A stretch of 64,000 nt of DNA, from the NCBI GenBank assembly GCA_965279355.1, contig OZ257155.1, positions 2,170,001 through 2,234,000 on the forward strand, written 5' to 3'. The notes under the pieces are model-generated. The model did not search any database. It saw nothing but the letters and a program-made list of their open reading frames with translations, and was not told where the DNA came from. The translations under genes were made by a program, and so were the position numbers. Source of the DNA: G965279355 sp965279355 (lineage in GTDB: Bacteria; Pseudomonadota; Alphaproteobacteria; CACIAM-22H2). Each line of letters begins with the position of its first letter. The first letter of the stretch is position 1. Below are positions 16,213-26,159 of the stretch, one piece after another.

Positions 16213-19200
16213 ATGAGCATCCAGGTCGCACTGCATCACCGGACGGCCTATCGCTATGACCGGCGGATCGCGGTTGGTCCGCAGGTCATCCGCCTGCGGC
16301 CGGCGCCGCACTCGCGCACCCCGATCCTCTCCTATTCGCTCAAGATCGAGCCGGCCGATCATTTTCTGAACTGGCAGCAGGACCCGCAGGGCAACTACCT
16401 GGCGCGGGTCATGTTCCCGGAAAAGACGGACAGGCTGGTCGTCACCATCGACCTCGTCGCCGACATGGCGGTGATCAACCCGTTCGACTTCTTCCTGGAG
16501 CCGAGCGCCGAGGAATATCCGTTCGAATACGATCCGGCGCTCGAAGAAGAGCTGGCGCCGTTCCGCAAGAAGTCAGCCGTCGGTCCTCTCCTGCGCGCCT
16601 ATCTCGATGCGATCGGCAAGCCGACCGGCCGTACCATCGATGTGCTGATCGGGCTCAACCAGCGTCTGCAGCAGGACATCGGCTATATTGTCCGCCTGGA
16701 ACCTGGCGTGCAGACGCCGGAAGAAACGCTCAAGCTGCGCAAGGGATCGTGTCGCGACAGCGGCTGGCTGCTGGTGCAGATGCTGCGCCAGCTCGGTTTC
16801 GCCGCGCGCTTCGTCTCGGGCTATCTCATCCAGCTTGTCGCGGACCAGAAACCGATCGAGGGGCCTGCCGGCCCGACCGCCGATTTCACCGACCTGCACG
16901 CCTGGTGCGAAGTCTACCTGCCGGGTGCGGGCTGGATCGGATTCGATCCGACCTCCGGCCTGCTGGCCGGCGAAGGACATATTCCCCTCGCCTGCTCGCC
17001 CGAGCCGCAGAGTGCCGCGCCGATCAGCGGCGCCATCGAGAAATGTGAATCGGTCCTCGATCACAGGATGTCCGTCGAACGCGTGACGGAAACGCCGCGT
17101 GTCACCTGGCCCTATAGCGACGCCGACTGGACGCAGCTGATGGATCTTGGCCGGAGAGTCGACGGCGATCTCAAGTCACGCGATGTCAGGCTCACCATGG
17201 GCGGCGAGCCGACTTTCGTCGCGGCGGCCGATCCAGACGGTGCCGAATGGAACACCGATGCGCTCGGCCCGACCAAGCGCAGCTATGCCGGCAAACTGCT
17301 GCGCCGTCTCGCACATCGCTTCGCAGCGGGCTATCTGCTGCATTACGGCCAGGGCAAATGGTATCCGGGCGAGCAGTTGCCGCGCTGGGCGCTGACCTGT
17401 CACTGGCGTCTCGATGGCAGTCCGATCTGGCAGGACAAGTCGCTCCTCGCCGATGACGAAAGCGCCAATCCCGGTCTCGGCCCCGAAGATTCCCGCCGTT
17501 TCATCACGCGTCTTGCCGAACGGCTGCAGGTTGATCCGGACTCATGCATGCCGGGCTATGAGGACAACTGGTATTACCTCTGGAAAGAACGGCGCCTGCC
17601 GATCAATGTCGATCCACTGAAGAGCGAGTTGAAGGATCCGCTGGAGCGAGAAAGACTGGCGCGGGTCTTCGAACAGGGCCTGTCGCACACGGTCGGCTAT
17701 GCACTGCCGTTGCGCCGCCAGGGCGAGGGCGAAGCGCGGCGTTGGCAGAGCGGGCCGTGGTTCTTCCGCTCCGAAACCATGTTCCTGCTGCCGGGCGACT
17801 CCCCCATGGGCTTGCGCCTGCCGCTGGATTCCCTCGCCTGGGTCGCGCCCGGCGACTACCCGTATCTCGCCGAAGTCGACCCCATGACCCCGCGCGGCCC
17901 GCTGCCGCTGCGACAGCCCTTCCGGAAAACTGCCGTCGCGAATCCCAACGGCGTTTCAATGCCGGGCCGTCGCGAACAGGCGCCGCTGCGCGCGGCACCC
18001 GGTGAGTCTGATTCAAGCGTGGTGCGGACCGCACTCTGCGTCGAAGTCCGCGATGGCCTGATGCACATCTTCATGCCGCCCGCCGAGACGGCCGAGGACT
18101 ATCTCGATCTCGTCGCCGCCATTGAAGACGTGGCAGCGGAGAGCCGGCAGCCGGTCGTGCTGGAAGGCTACGCGCCGCCCGGCGATCCGCGCATTCTCCA
18201 TTTCTCGGTCACACCCGATCCCGGCGTCATCGAGGTGAACATCCATCCCGCGACGTCATGGGAAGAGATCGCGCACACGACAACGGCCGTTTACGACGAG
18301 GCGCGCGCGGTCGGCCTGGTCACCGAGAAGTTCATGCTCGACGGTCGCCATGTCGGCACCGGCGGCGGCAATCATGTGACGCTGGGCGGACTGAGCGCTC
18401 CGGATTCACCGCTGCTGCGCCGCCCCGACCTGCTCAAGAGCCTGCTCGGTTACTGGCACAATCATCCCTCGCTTTCCTATCTCTTCTCCGGCCTGTTCAT
18501 CGGCCCGACCAGCCAGCATCCGCGTCTCGACGAAGGCCGCGACGATGCGACAGGCGAGCTCGAGATTGCGTTCAAGGCGCTGGATGCCGCCGAAACGACA
18601 CCGCCCTGGCTGGTCGATCGCCTTTTCCGCGACGTGCTGGTCGACATGACCGGCAACACGCATCGCGCGGAATTCTGCATCGACAAACTCTTTACGCCGG
18701 ATGGTGCGACCGGCCGCCGCGGGATTCTCGAACTGCGGGCCTTCGAAATGCCCCCGCATGCGCGCATGAGCCTGGCGCAGCAGCTGCTGATCCGGTCGCT
18801 GATCGCGTGGTTCTGGCACGAACCGTATAAGGCGAAGCTTGCGCGCTATGGAACGCGACTGCATGACGAGTTCATGCTGCCCTACTTCGCCGGCAATGAC
18901 TTCACCGACGTGCTCGACGACCTGTCGCGCGCCGGCTATCCGATGTCGCCGCGCTGGTTCGAAGCGCATCGCGAATTCCGCTTTCCGCTGATCGGCAAGG
19001 TCGCCTATCGCGGCATCGAGCTTGAGCTGCGTCAGGCGCTGGAGCCCTGGCATGTGCTGGGGGAGGATGGCTCGGCCGGCGGCACCGTCCGCTTTGTCGA
19101 CAGCTCGGTCGAGCGGCTGCAGATCAAGCTGGAGGGCGCCACCGACGAGCGTCATCAGCTGGTCTGCAACGGCGTCACGATCCCCATGCGCGCCACCGGC

Positions 19201-19524
19201 CGCAGGGGCGAGTATGTGGCCGGCCTGCGCTATCGCGCCTGGCAGCCGACCCGCGCGTTGCATCCGACCATTCCGGTCGATGCGCCGCTGGTCTTCGATC
19301 TTTACGACACATGGTCGAAACGGCCGGTGGCCGGCTGCGCCTATCATGTCGCCCATCCGGGCGGCCGCAATTTCGAGCGTTTCCCGGTCAATGCCAACGA
19401 GGCGGAGACGCGCCGGCGCGCGCGGTTCTTCCCGTTCGGACACAGCACGCCTCCGGCACTCCCCAGGGAGGTGGCGACGCTGCCAGAGCATCCGGTCACG
19501 CTGGATCTGCGCGCCGATCTCTAG
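16213..19524 (+). CDS. transglutaminase-like protein fused to DUF2126
   Basis: 1103 residues. N-terminal beta-rich transglutaminase-associated domain (1-140), then a transglutaminase/cysteine-protease core with Cys in KGSCRDSGW (about 180), His in DLHAWCEVYLP and Asp in GFDPTSGLL. The rest (about 300-1100) is DUF2126, proposed from comparative genomics to belong to the glutamine-synthetase/GCS-like carboxylate-amine ligases. Supporting segments are FTMGGEPTF-like LTMGGEPTFVA and GTGGGNHVTLGG. No signal peptide. It is the first gene of a three-gene cluster with an ATP-grasp/alpha-E protein and a second transglutaminase. The enzyme activity has not been defined to my knowledge. Confidence 0.87.
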   Translation: MSIQVALHHRTAYRYDRRIAVGPQVIRLRPAPHSRTPILSYSLKIEPADHFLNWQQDPQGNYLARVMFPEKTDRLVVTIDLVADMAVINPFDFFLEPSAEEYPFEYDPALEEELAPFRKKSAVGPLLRAYLDAIGKPTGRTIDVLIGLNQRLQQDIGYIVRLEPGVQTPEETLKLRKGSCRDSGWLLVQMLRQLGFAARFVSGYLIQLVADQKPIEGPAGPTADFTDLHAWCEVYLPGAGWIGFDPTSGLLAGEGHIPLACSPEPQSAAPISGAIEKCESVLDHRMSVERVTETPRVTWPYSDADWTQLMDLGRRVDGDLKSRDVRLTMGGEPTFVAAADPDGAEWNTDALGPTKRSYAGKLLRRLAHRFAAGYLLHYGQGKWYPGEQLPRWALTCHWRLDGSPIWQDKSLLADDESANPGLGPEDSRRFITRLAERLQVDPDSCMPGYEDNWYYLWKERRLPINVDPLKSELKDPLERERLARVFEQGLSHTVGYALPLRRQGEGEARRWQSGPWFFRSETMFLLPGDSPMGLRLPLDSLAWVAPGDYPYLAEVDPMTPRGPLPLRQPFRKTAVANPNGVSMPGRREQAPLRAAPGESDSSVVRTALCVEVRDGLMHIFMPPAETAEDYLDLVAAIEDVAAESRQPVVLEGYAPPGDPRILHFSVTPDPGVIEVNIHPATSWEEIAHTTTAVYDEARAVGLVTEKFMLDGRHVGTGGGNHVTLGGLSAPDSPLLRRPDLLKSLLGYWHNHPSLSYLFSGLFIGPTSQHPRLDEGRDDATGELEIAFKALDAAETTPPWLVDRLFRDVLVDMTGNTHRAEFCIDKLFTPDGATGRRGILELRAFEMPPHARMSLAQQLLIRSLIAWFWHEPYKAKLARYGTRLHDEFMLPYFAGNDFTDVLDDLSRAGYPMSPRWFEAHREFRFPLIGKVAYRGIELELRQALEPWHVLGEDGSAGGTVRFVDSSVERLQIKLEGATDERHQLVCNGVTIPMRATGRRGEYVAGLRYRAWQPTRALHPTIPVDAPLVFDLYDTWSKRPVAGCAYHVAHPGGRNFERFPVNANEAETRRRARFFPFGHSTPPALPREVATLPEHPVTLDLRADL

Positions 19525-19587
19525 CATCTGGTGGGCACCACCGGTGGAATTCCGGGGCCCGATCAGCGACACTTGCGGAGCACAAGC

Positions 19588-22104
19588 TTGGCGAGTCGGG
19601 TGAACGCTTACGACGAAATGGTGACCGGAAACGGCGAGATCAGGCCGCATTGGCGGAACCTGCTCGCGACCGTCTGGACTCTGCCTGCGGAACAGCTGGC
19701 GGAGAAACAGGCGCGCGCGTCGGCCCAGATCGCCGATTCCGATGAATCGGTCGCCGTCCAGGGACCAGGAACGAGCCGCCATGCATGGTCGCTCGACATG
19801 TTGCCACTGCTGATTCCGGGAGCGGAGTGGCAGACCATCGCCGCGGGGCTGAAGCAGCGCGTCCGTCTGCTCGACATGATTCTCGCCGATCTCTACGGAT
19901 CGCAGAGCCTGATCGGCGAACAACTGCTACCGCCTTATCTGGTGCTGGGCAATCCCGCCTTCCTGCGGCCGCTGCGGAACGTGGCGCCGGTCGGCGGCGC
20001 ACCGCACCTCCATTTCTATGCGGCCGATCTCGTGCGCCTCGCCTCCGGTGAGTGGCGCGTGTTCGCCGACCGCACGCAGGCAGCCGCCGGCGTCGGCTAT
20101 GCCCTGCGCAATCGCAGCGTCATGGCCCGCACCTTTCCCGAAGCGTTCCGCGCGGCGCAGGTCCGGCGCTTGGAATCCTTCGTCGACGAATGGCGGACGA
20201 GCCTGCTGCGGGTCGGCAGCACGATGGCACTCGCGCCGCAGATCGTGCTGCTGACACCGGGTCCCTACAACAGCGCCTATTTCGAACATGTGTCGCTGGC
20301 GCGCGAGCTTGGCGCGACGCTTGTCCAGAGCGCCGATCTCACGGTCCGCGGCAACATCGTCTATCTCAAGACGCTCGACGGGCTGGTGCGGGTCAATGTG
20401 ATCTATCGCCGGGTCGATGGCGACTACTGCGATCCGCTGGAGCTGCGCGAAGAATCCGAGCTTGGTGTCGCCGGCCTCATCGAGGCGATGCGCGCCGGCA
20501 ACGTCGCGGTCCTCAACATGCCGGGCTCCGCCGTCATCGAGACTCCGGCCTTCACGCCGTTCCTGCCGGAGCTGGCGCGGCGGCTCCTGGGGCAGGAGCT
20601 GATGCTGCCGGCCGTGACCACCTGGTGGTGCGGACAGGAACGGGCGCTGGAAGAAGTCAGGGCCGCCCTCGACAACTTCGTCCTGCAGCCCGTCTTCGAT
20701 CTCGACGCGCAGCCGATCGAGCCGGCCAGCCTTTCCGCCGAGGATCGCGAAACCTTCGAAGCGGATCTTCTGCGGGCACCGGAAAGCTTTGTCGCCCGCG
20801 AGCGCATGTCGCCGAGCCTCGCGCCGTGCCTTGGCCAGTCGGGGGGCAAAGGGGCGATGCCACGTCCGGTCGTGCTGCGCGTGGCACTGGTGTGGAATGG
20901 AGCCGACTGGACGGTGCTGCCGGGCGGCGTCGCCCGCCTCGCCGAAGGCCCGTCGATCTATGGCAGCACGCTTTATCAGGGCGGACTGGCGAAGGATGTC
21001 TGGGTGCTGGCGGATGATGAGCCGGTGCCGCAGGCCGGCGCGATTCCGAACCTGCAGCAGATGCAGTTCCAATTTCCGGCGCAGAGCCAGATTGATGCCA
21101 ACCTCGATGAAGCGGCCTTGCGCAGCCGCACCGCCGACGATCTTTTCTGGCTCGGCCGTTACATCGAGCGTCTCGATTCAGGTGTGCGACATTTCCAGGC
21201 GACATTGCTGCGCCTTGCCCGCGGCGGCCTCTCCGCGCATGACCGCGCCGAACTCCGTCAGCTTGCCATCGCGTTGAAGCAGAGCGGCTGGATCTCCTCC
21301 GCCATCGCCACCGCGCCGGTCGACGGCATGATGTTCCTCGATGGCGTCATGGATGCCGCGTCTGGCGGGCTTGCGCTGCGCGACTGCCGCAATGCCGTCC
21401 ACCGGCTCACCCTTGTCGCGCGCGACCAGCTCTCGCTCGACATGTGGCACACCCTGCACCGCCTGACCGGCAGTGATTCGTCGCGCAACCGGCGCGAGCT
21501 CGACCGGCTGCTGGAATCGCTGGATGGCACGATCCGGACGATTGCCACGTTTTCCGGTCTGATCGCCGAGAACATGCCGCGCGGCGCCGGATGGCGGTTT
21601 CTTGATTTCGGGCGGCGCGTCGAGCGCAGCCTGGTCATCGCCCGCGCGGTACATGCCGTCACCGGCATGGCGGGCCAGATCGAGGATGGCCTGCGGCTGT
21701 CGCTGGAACTGTGCGATTCCATGAATGCGTATCGCATGCGCTATCCGGCGGAGACGCGCTTTACCCGCGCGCTGCGCTTCATTCTCGCCGATGCCAGCAA
21801 TCCGCGCGGGCTGCTCTACCAGCTCGACCAGATCGACGGCCACCTCAGTGCGCTGGCCCCGGTCGGCGGCATGTCGATCGAGCCGGGCCGGATCGGCGCC
21901 CTGATCGAAGCGGTGGTCGGATTCCCGTCACTGATCGTCGACCCGGAGCAGCGCCACATCGACATCTGGCCGCTCCTCGATCGCGTCTCGGACGACCTGT
22001 CGGGGCTGTCGAACGCGGTGACCAAGGTGTTCTTCAGCCATGTCGCGGCGGTGCGCCGGCTGGGTCCGGCAAGTACGCCCGCGGTGATGGAGGCGGTGTC
22101 GTGA
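19588..22104 (+). CDS. circularly permuted ATP-grasp protein with alpha-E domain
   Basis: About 838 residues. The N-terminal half (to ~480) matches circularly permuted ATP-grasp type 2 proteins (NAYDEMV-GNGEIRPHW start; HFYAADLVRLASGEWRVFADRT; RVDGDYCDPLELR). The C-terminal half is the helical alpha-E domain (RTADDLFWLGRYIERLD; GWRFLDFGRRVERS). Such enzymes are predicted to form amide bonds using ATP. The start is uncertain: TTG at 19588 has GGAG 7 bases upstream, GTG at 19600 and 19531 are alternatives. It overlaps the next gene by four bases (GTGA), indicating coupled translation. Confidence 0.85.
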   Translation: MASRVNAYDEMVTGNGEIRPHWRNLLATVWTLPAEQLAEKQARASAQIADSDESVAVQGPGTSRHAWSLDMLPLLIPGAEWQTIAAGLKQRVRLLDMILADLYGSQSLIGEQLLPPYLVLGNPAFLRPLRNVAPVGGAPHLHFYAADLVRLASGEWRVFADRTQAAAGVGYALRNRSVMARTFPEAFRAAQVRRLESFVDEWRTSLLRVGSTMALAPQIVLLTPGPYNSAYFEHVSLARELGATLVQSADLTVRGNIVYLKTLDGLVRVNVIYRRVDGDYCDPLELREESELGVAGLIEAMRAGNVAVLNMPGSAVIETPAFTPFLPELARRLLGQELMLPAVTTWWCGQERALEEVRAALDNFVLQPVFDLDAQPIEPASLSAEDRETFEADLLRAPESFVARERMSPSLAPCLGQSGGKGAMPRPVVLRVALVWNGADWTVLPGGVARLAEGPSIYGSTLYQGGLAKDVWVLADDEPVPQAGAIPNLQQMQFQFPAQSQIDANLDEAALRSRTADDLFWLGRYIERLDSGVRHFQATLLRLARGGLSAHDRAELRQLAIALKQSGWISSAIATAPVDGMMFLDGVMDAASGGLALRDCRNAVHRLTLVARDQLSLDMWHTLHRLTGSDSSRNRRELDRLLESLDGTIRTIATFSGLIAENMPRGAGWRFLDFGRRVERSLVIARAVHAVTGMAGQIEDGLRLSLELCDSMNAYRMRYPAETRFTRALRFILADASNPRGLLYQLDQIDGHLSALAPVGGMSIEPGRIGALIEAVVGFPSLIVDPEQRHIDIWPLLDRVSDDLSGLSNAVTKVFFSHVAAVRRLGPASTPAVMEAVS

Positions 22105-23000
22105 CCCGCTACGCTGTCCGCCACGAGACGCGCTATGCCTACACGACATCGGTCGATATCGGCTTTCATGTCCTGCGCCTGACTCCGCTGGCGCTGCCGT
22201 GGCAGCGGGCGCTCTCACACACGCTGGCGATCACGCCGCAGCCGACGCACCTGCGCGCCTTCGCCGATCACTTCGGCAACCAGGTGCATCACGTCAATAT
22301 CGAAACCACGCATGACGGTTTCTCCGTCACCCTCGACGCCACGGTCGAGGTGACGGAACGCACGGGCCTGCCGGAAACCAGCCCCGCCTGGGAAAGCGTG
22401 CGCGACGCCATGCGCATGGACGGCTTCCCGGTCCCGCCGGAGGTCGCGGAATTCTGCTTCCCCTCGCCGCTCGCCGGCACCGACAAAAGCGCGACGGCTT
22501 ACACCGCTGAATCTTTTGCAGAGGGACGACCGATCGTCGCCGCGTTGCGCGAACTCACGACCCGCATCAAACGCGATTTCGCCTATGCGCCGGAAAGCAC
22601 GGATATCTCGACGCCGGTGTGGCTGGTGATGGATACCAGGCAGGGCGTCTGCCAGGACTTCGCGCATGTGATGATCGCCGGACTGCGTGGGCTGGGCCTC
22701 CCCGCGCGCTACGTCTCCGGCTATATCCGCACGCGCTCGTCCGAGGAAGCGCTGCTGATCGGCGGCGACGCCAGCCATGCCTGGGTCTCTGTCTGGTGCG
22801 GGCCGGAGATCGGCTGGGTCGATTTCGATCCAACCAACGACCTTCTGGTCGATCGCGAACACGTCGCCGTCGCCTATGGCCGTGACTTTTCCGACGTGAC
22901 GCCGTTACGCGGCGTCATCCTCGGCGGCGGCAGCCACACGCTGAAGGTCGGCGTCAGCGTGATCGAACTCGACCGGCGGGCGGACGCGGGCGCGGCTTAA
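22101..23000 (+). CDS. transglutaminase family protein
   Basis: 299 residues. N-terminal transglutaminase-associated beta domain (TRYAVRHETRYAYTTSV), then a core with catalytic Cys in RQGVCQDFAHV, His in DASHAWVSVW and Asp in VDFDPTNDLL. No signal peptide, so probably cytosolic. The GTG start overlaps the stop of the ATP-grasp gene. It closes the cluster starting at 16213. These proteases or transpeptidases are usually encoded beside the ATP-grasp ligase and may act on the same peptide-like product. A longer in-frame extension upstream is antigenic to no known domain and overlaps the ligase, so it is rejected. Confidence 0.87.
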   Translation: MTRYAVRHETRYAYTTSVDIGFHVLRLTPLALPWQRALSHTLAITPQPTHLRAFADHFGNQVHHVNIETTHDGFSVTLDATVEVTERTGLPETSPAWESVRDAMRMDGFPVPPEVAEFCFPSPLAGTDKSATAYTAESFAEGRPIVAALRELTTRIKRDFAYAPESTDISTPVWLVMDTRQGVCQDFAHVMIAGLRGLGLPARYVSGYIRTRSSEEALLIGGDASHAWVSVWCGPEIGWVDFDPTNDLLVDREHVAVAYGRDFSDVTPLRGVILGGGSHTLKVGVSVIELDRRADAGAA

Positions 23001-23112
23001 CTCACGAACCCCTCACCCTCCCATCGCTTCGCGATGGGAGAGGGCCTTAGATTTACCTCTCCCCTTGAGGGAGAGGTCGCGAGCGAGAGCGAGCGGGTGA
23101 GGGGTCCGTGAG
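23001..23112. repeat. imperfect palindromic repeat (CCCCTCACCCTC family)
   Basis: CTCACGAACCCCTCACC at the left and GGTGAGGGGTCCGTGAG at the right form arms about 17 bases long. Nested inside are hairpins CCATCGCTTCGCGATGG and CCTCTCCCCTTGAGGGAGAGG. It fills the spacer between the convergent transglutaminase and Bug genes. Relatives lie at 29171, 33184, 38201 and 56064. Confidence 0.8.
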
Positions 23113-23133
23113 AAAAGCGCGCTGCACCCAATT

Positions 23134-24105
23134 TCAATCCGGCTTCGCGCCCGTCTGCTTGATCACCTCGGCCCATTTCCTCGTCTCATCGGCAAGAATG
23201 CGGCCCATGTCTTCGGGTGTGGAGCCAACCATCTCGACGCCGAGATCGGCGAGACGCTTCAGCGAGTCCGGTTCCTTGCCGGCGCGGATCATGCCGTCGC
23301 GGATCTTGTCGATGACGGCGCGCGGCGTTTTCGCCGGTGCGGCGAGGCCGTACCAGACGACGGCCTCGAAGTTCGGAAAACCGGCCTCGGCCATGGTCGG
23401 TACGTTGGGCATCGACGGCCAGCGCGCGTTGCTGGCAATCGCCAGCACTTTCAGCAGATCGTCCTTGGCGCGCGGCAACGTGTTCCCTGAATCCGCGAAC
23501 GTGAAGGTCAGCCGCCCGGCCTGCAGATCGGCGAAGATCGGCGGCGAACCGCGGTAAGGGACATGCACCATGTTGGTCCCGGTGCGCAGCGCGAACATGC
23601 CGCCGGTCAGATGCGGGGTCGTGCCGTTGCCGGGCGAGCCGTAGAACACGTTGCCCGGCTGCGCCTTTGCCAGTGCCACGAGATCGGCCGGCGACGTCAC
23701 CTTCGAATCCTTCGGCACCGACAGGAAGTTCGGCGAGCGCGCAACCATCAGGATCGGCGCGAAGGCCGTCGCCGGGTCGTAGGCCATATCCGAATACAAC
23801 GCCTTGTTATAGGAGAGCGGCCCCTGCGGCGCGATCAGCAGCGTGTGCCCATCGGGTGCGGCGTTCGCCACATAGGCGCTGCCGACATTACCGCCGGCGC
23901 CGACGCGGTTCTCGACCACGACCTGCTGGCCCCAATATTCCGTGAGCTTCACCGCGTGGATGCGCGCCAGGATATCGACGGCCCCACCGGCGAGAAACGG
24001 CATGACGATGGTAACGGGCTTGGTCGGGTAGGTCTGCGCCTGCGCCGAGGTCGCGACTGCGAGACCGAGAGCGGCAGCAAAGACTCCGCGCGTGACTATA
24101 TTCAT
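23134..24105 (-). CDS. Bug/TctC-family tripartite tricarboxylate-type binding protein
   Basis: 323 residues with a Sec signal peptide (MNIVTRGVFAAALGLAVATSAQAQ) and the Bug fold: YPTKPVTIVMPFLAGGAVDILAR, VVVENRVGAGGNVGS, and late VPTMAEAGFPNFE. It captures a carboxylate or small polar solute in the periplasm. No TctAB membrane partners are adjacent, as is usual for orphan Bug proteins. It lies 52 bp downstream of the TauD-like dioxygenase on the same strand, so the ligand may be that enzyme's substrate. GGGAGAGAAACCA precedes the ATG. Confidence 0.9.
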   Translation of the reverse strand: MNIVTRGVFAAALGLAVATSAQAQTYPTKPVTIVMPFLAGGAVDILARIHAVKLTEYWGQQVVVENRVGAGGNVGSAYVANAAPDGHTLLIAPQGPLSYNKALYSDMAYDPATAFAPILMVARSPNFLSVPKDSKVTSPADLVALAKAQPGNVFYGSPGNGTTPHLTGGMFALRTGTNMVHVPYRGSPPIFADLQAGRLTFTFADSGNTLPRAKDDLLKVLAIASNARWPSMPNVPTMAEAGFPNFEAVVWYGLAAPAKTPRAVIDKIRDGMIRAGKEPDSLKRLADLGVEMVGSTPEDMGRILADETRKWAEVIKQTGAKPD

Positions 24106-24157
24106 TGGTTTCTCTCCCTGTATTTCATCTTCTTATGTCATAAAAAACGAATCCGCT

Positions 24158-25027
24158 TCAGACCGGCCTCTCCCCCTTGATCGTCACCCGGTGCATGGTG
24201 CGGCGCTGCGGGTAATAGTCGTTCGACGCGTAGTGCTGGGTCGGGCGGTTGTCCCAGAAGGCCATGGTGTTCACCTCCCATTGCAGGCGGAACTGGTATT
24301 CCGGGATCTCGGCCTGCTTGTAGAGGAAGGCCAGCAGGGCCGCGCTCTCGTCCTCGCGCATGCCCTTGATGGCAACCGTGAACTGATCGCACACGAACAG
24401 CGCCTTCTTGCCCGTCACAGGATGCGTGCGCACCAGCGGATGCGTCGGGTTCGGCAGTTCCTCTTCCATCTGCGCCAGCCTGGCGTGCTTTTCCTTCGGC
24501 GGCAGGTGATCGAACTTGTGACGGAAATTCTTGAAGTCGTGCACGGCTTCCAGTCCCGACAGGAAATTCCGCATCCTATCGCTCAACCCCTCATACGCCG
24601 CGACCATGTCGGCCCACAGCGTATCGCCGCCCGCCGGCGGCTTGCGCACGCAGCGCAGGATCGAGCCCATCGGCGGCATCTCGCGGAACGTCTCGTCGGT
24701 ATGCCAGACATCGGTGGAGAACACCGGATTGTCCTTGTGATTGTCGAGCACCAGCACCTCCGGCAGGTCCGGAAGGTGGGGAACAAAAGGATGGATGGTG
24801 CATTCGCCGAACAGTTTCCCGAAGGCGAGCTGCTGCTGCGGCGTGATGTCGACGTCGCGGAAATAGATGATCTTGTGCGCCATCAGCGCATCGTGCAGGG
24901 CCCCGGCCAGCGCATCCACCGGCCGGCTCCAGTCGATGCCTTTGATCTCGGCGCCAATGCTGGGATGACGCGGAACGATCTCGATCCCGGCAGTGGCAGT
25001 TCGCAGCCTTTCGGCGGTCTGGACCAT
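24158..25027 (-). CDS. TauD/TfdA-family Fe(II)/2-oxoglutarate dioxygenase
   Basis: 289 residues. The iron-binding HxD is in VWHTDETFREMPP, and the distal His and 2OG-binding Arg are in RRTMHRVTIKGERP. NTMAFWDNRPTQHYA matches the family core. It would hydroxylate a sulfonate or aryloxy/carboxylate compound with 2-oxoglutarate and O2, often releasing sulfite or an aldehyde. It is in a probable operon with the Bug protein and downstream of a LysR gene on the same strand. Substrate unassigned. The ATG is preceded by GGGAGAAACGCG. Confidence 0.88.
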   Translation of the reverse strand: MVQTAERLRTATAGIEIVPRHPSIGAEIKGIDWSRPVDALAGALHDALMAHKIIYFRDVDITPQQQLAFGKLFGECTIHPFVPHLPDLPEVLVLDNHKDNPVFSTDVWHTDETFREMPPMGSILRCVRKPPAGGDTLWADMVAAYEGLSDRMRNFLSGLEAVHDFKNFRHKFDHLPPKEKHARLAQMEEELPNPTHPLVRTHPVTGKKALFVCDQFTVAIKGMREDESAALLAFLYKQAEIPEYQFRLQWEVNTMAFWDNRPTQHYASNDYYPQRRTMHRVTIKGERPV

Positions 25028-25102
25028 CGCGTTTCTCCCGGTGGGCTGTTGTTGGGAGAAGCGTACTCGTGAAGACGGACTGGGGAAAGTCCCGTCCGCC
25101 GC

Positions 25103-26044
25103 TCAAGGGCGCGCCTTTGTCCGTCTGCGACGGTCGGCAATGCGTGGCGCCGCCGCAGGTTCGCCTGCAGCTTCACGCCCAAGCCAGGCACAAAACGCCT
25201 CGGTCGTCGCATCGCCCTTCAGGGGCTCCGGCACATAGGCGCAGTAGCTGCGCGCCGGATCGGACAGGTCGGGAAACGGCGTGACCAGACGTCCGGCCGC
25301 AAGATCGGCGCCGATCAGCGCCGTCGGACCCATCGCGACACCCAGCGCGCCGGCCGCTGCTTCCAGTGCGACATAAACGTGATCGAAATGCAGACTGCCG
25401 GCGGGCTCCAGATCCGTCACGCCGGCATGCGACAGCCATCGTCCCCACACGCGCGGCTGCGACAGGGAATAGATCAGTGTATGCCGCCGCAGATCTTCGG
25501 GCCGTGACAGCGGGAGGCGCCTGAGAAGATCGGGACTGCACACCGGCAACCGCCGCTCGTGGAGGAACGGTCGCACCTCGAGACCTTCGAATGTATCGGG
25601 CCCGAAGCGGATCGCGATGTCGTAGGGCGTGCCTTGCGCCTCGATCGGCTCGCTGAGTGTCACGATGCGCACCTCGACATCGGGATGCGCGGCCTGGAAA
25701 CGGCCGAGCCGCGGCAGCAGCCAGCGCACCGCGAAGGTCGCCAGCACCTGAATCCGCAGCACGCGCTTGTATTTCACAGTGCCGAACGTGTCGGTCGCGG
25801 CGGCAACGCGATCCAGCGCCTGCCCGACCTCCGCGAGATAGGCGCGCGCGGTTTCGGTCAGCACGATCCGGCGGTTGTGCCGTTCGAAGAGCGGCCCGCC
25901 GAGCCAGGTCTCCAGCAGCTGGATATGCCGGCTGATCGCCCCGTGCGTGACATTGGCTTCGGCCGCCGCCGCCTTGAAGCTGCCCAGACGCGCCGCCGCT
26001 TCGAAGGCACGCAGGGCGTTGAGGGGCGGCAGGCGTCGCGTCAT
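25103..26044 (-). CDS. LysR-type transcriptional regulator (GcvA-like)
   Basis: 313 residues. The N-terminal winged HTH (PPLNALRAFEAAARLGSFKAAAAEANVTHGAISRHI) is followed by the periplasmic-binding-like effector domain (RVLRIQVLATFAVRWLLPRL, ALGVAMGP). The Arg-rich C-terminus (IADRRRRTKARP) is an extension. It lies 75 bp upstream of the TauD gene on the same strand and divergent from the phosphoesterase at 26160, so either could be its target. AGGA precedes the ATG by 8 bases. Confidence 0.88.
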   Translation of the reverse strand: MTRRLPPLNALRAFEAAARLGSFKAAAAEANVTHGAISRHIQLLETWLGGPLFERHNRRIVLTETARAYLAEVGQALDRVAAATDTFGTVKYKRVLRIQVLATFAVRWLLPRLGRFQAAHPDVEVRIVTLSEPIEAQGTPYDIAIRFGPDTFEGLEVRPFLHERRLPVCSPDLLRRLPLSRPEDLRRHTLIYSLSQPRVWGRWLSHAGVTDLEPAGSLHFDHVYVALEAAAGALGVAMGPTALIGADLAAGRLVTPFPDLSDPARSYCAYVPEPLKGDATTEAFCAWLGREAAGEPAAAPRIADRRRRTKARP

Positions 26045-26159
26045 GTGATTTTTCCTGACCTGATAGGCCAGTATTAGCGGTTTGTCGGCCCGGTTGAAAC
26101 CAGAGAAGTTGACCTGAAGGACGGCGGCACCCAGCCGGCCGCGACAGGGAGGAAATCGA

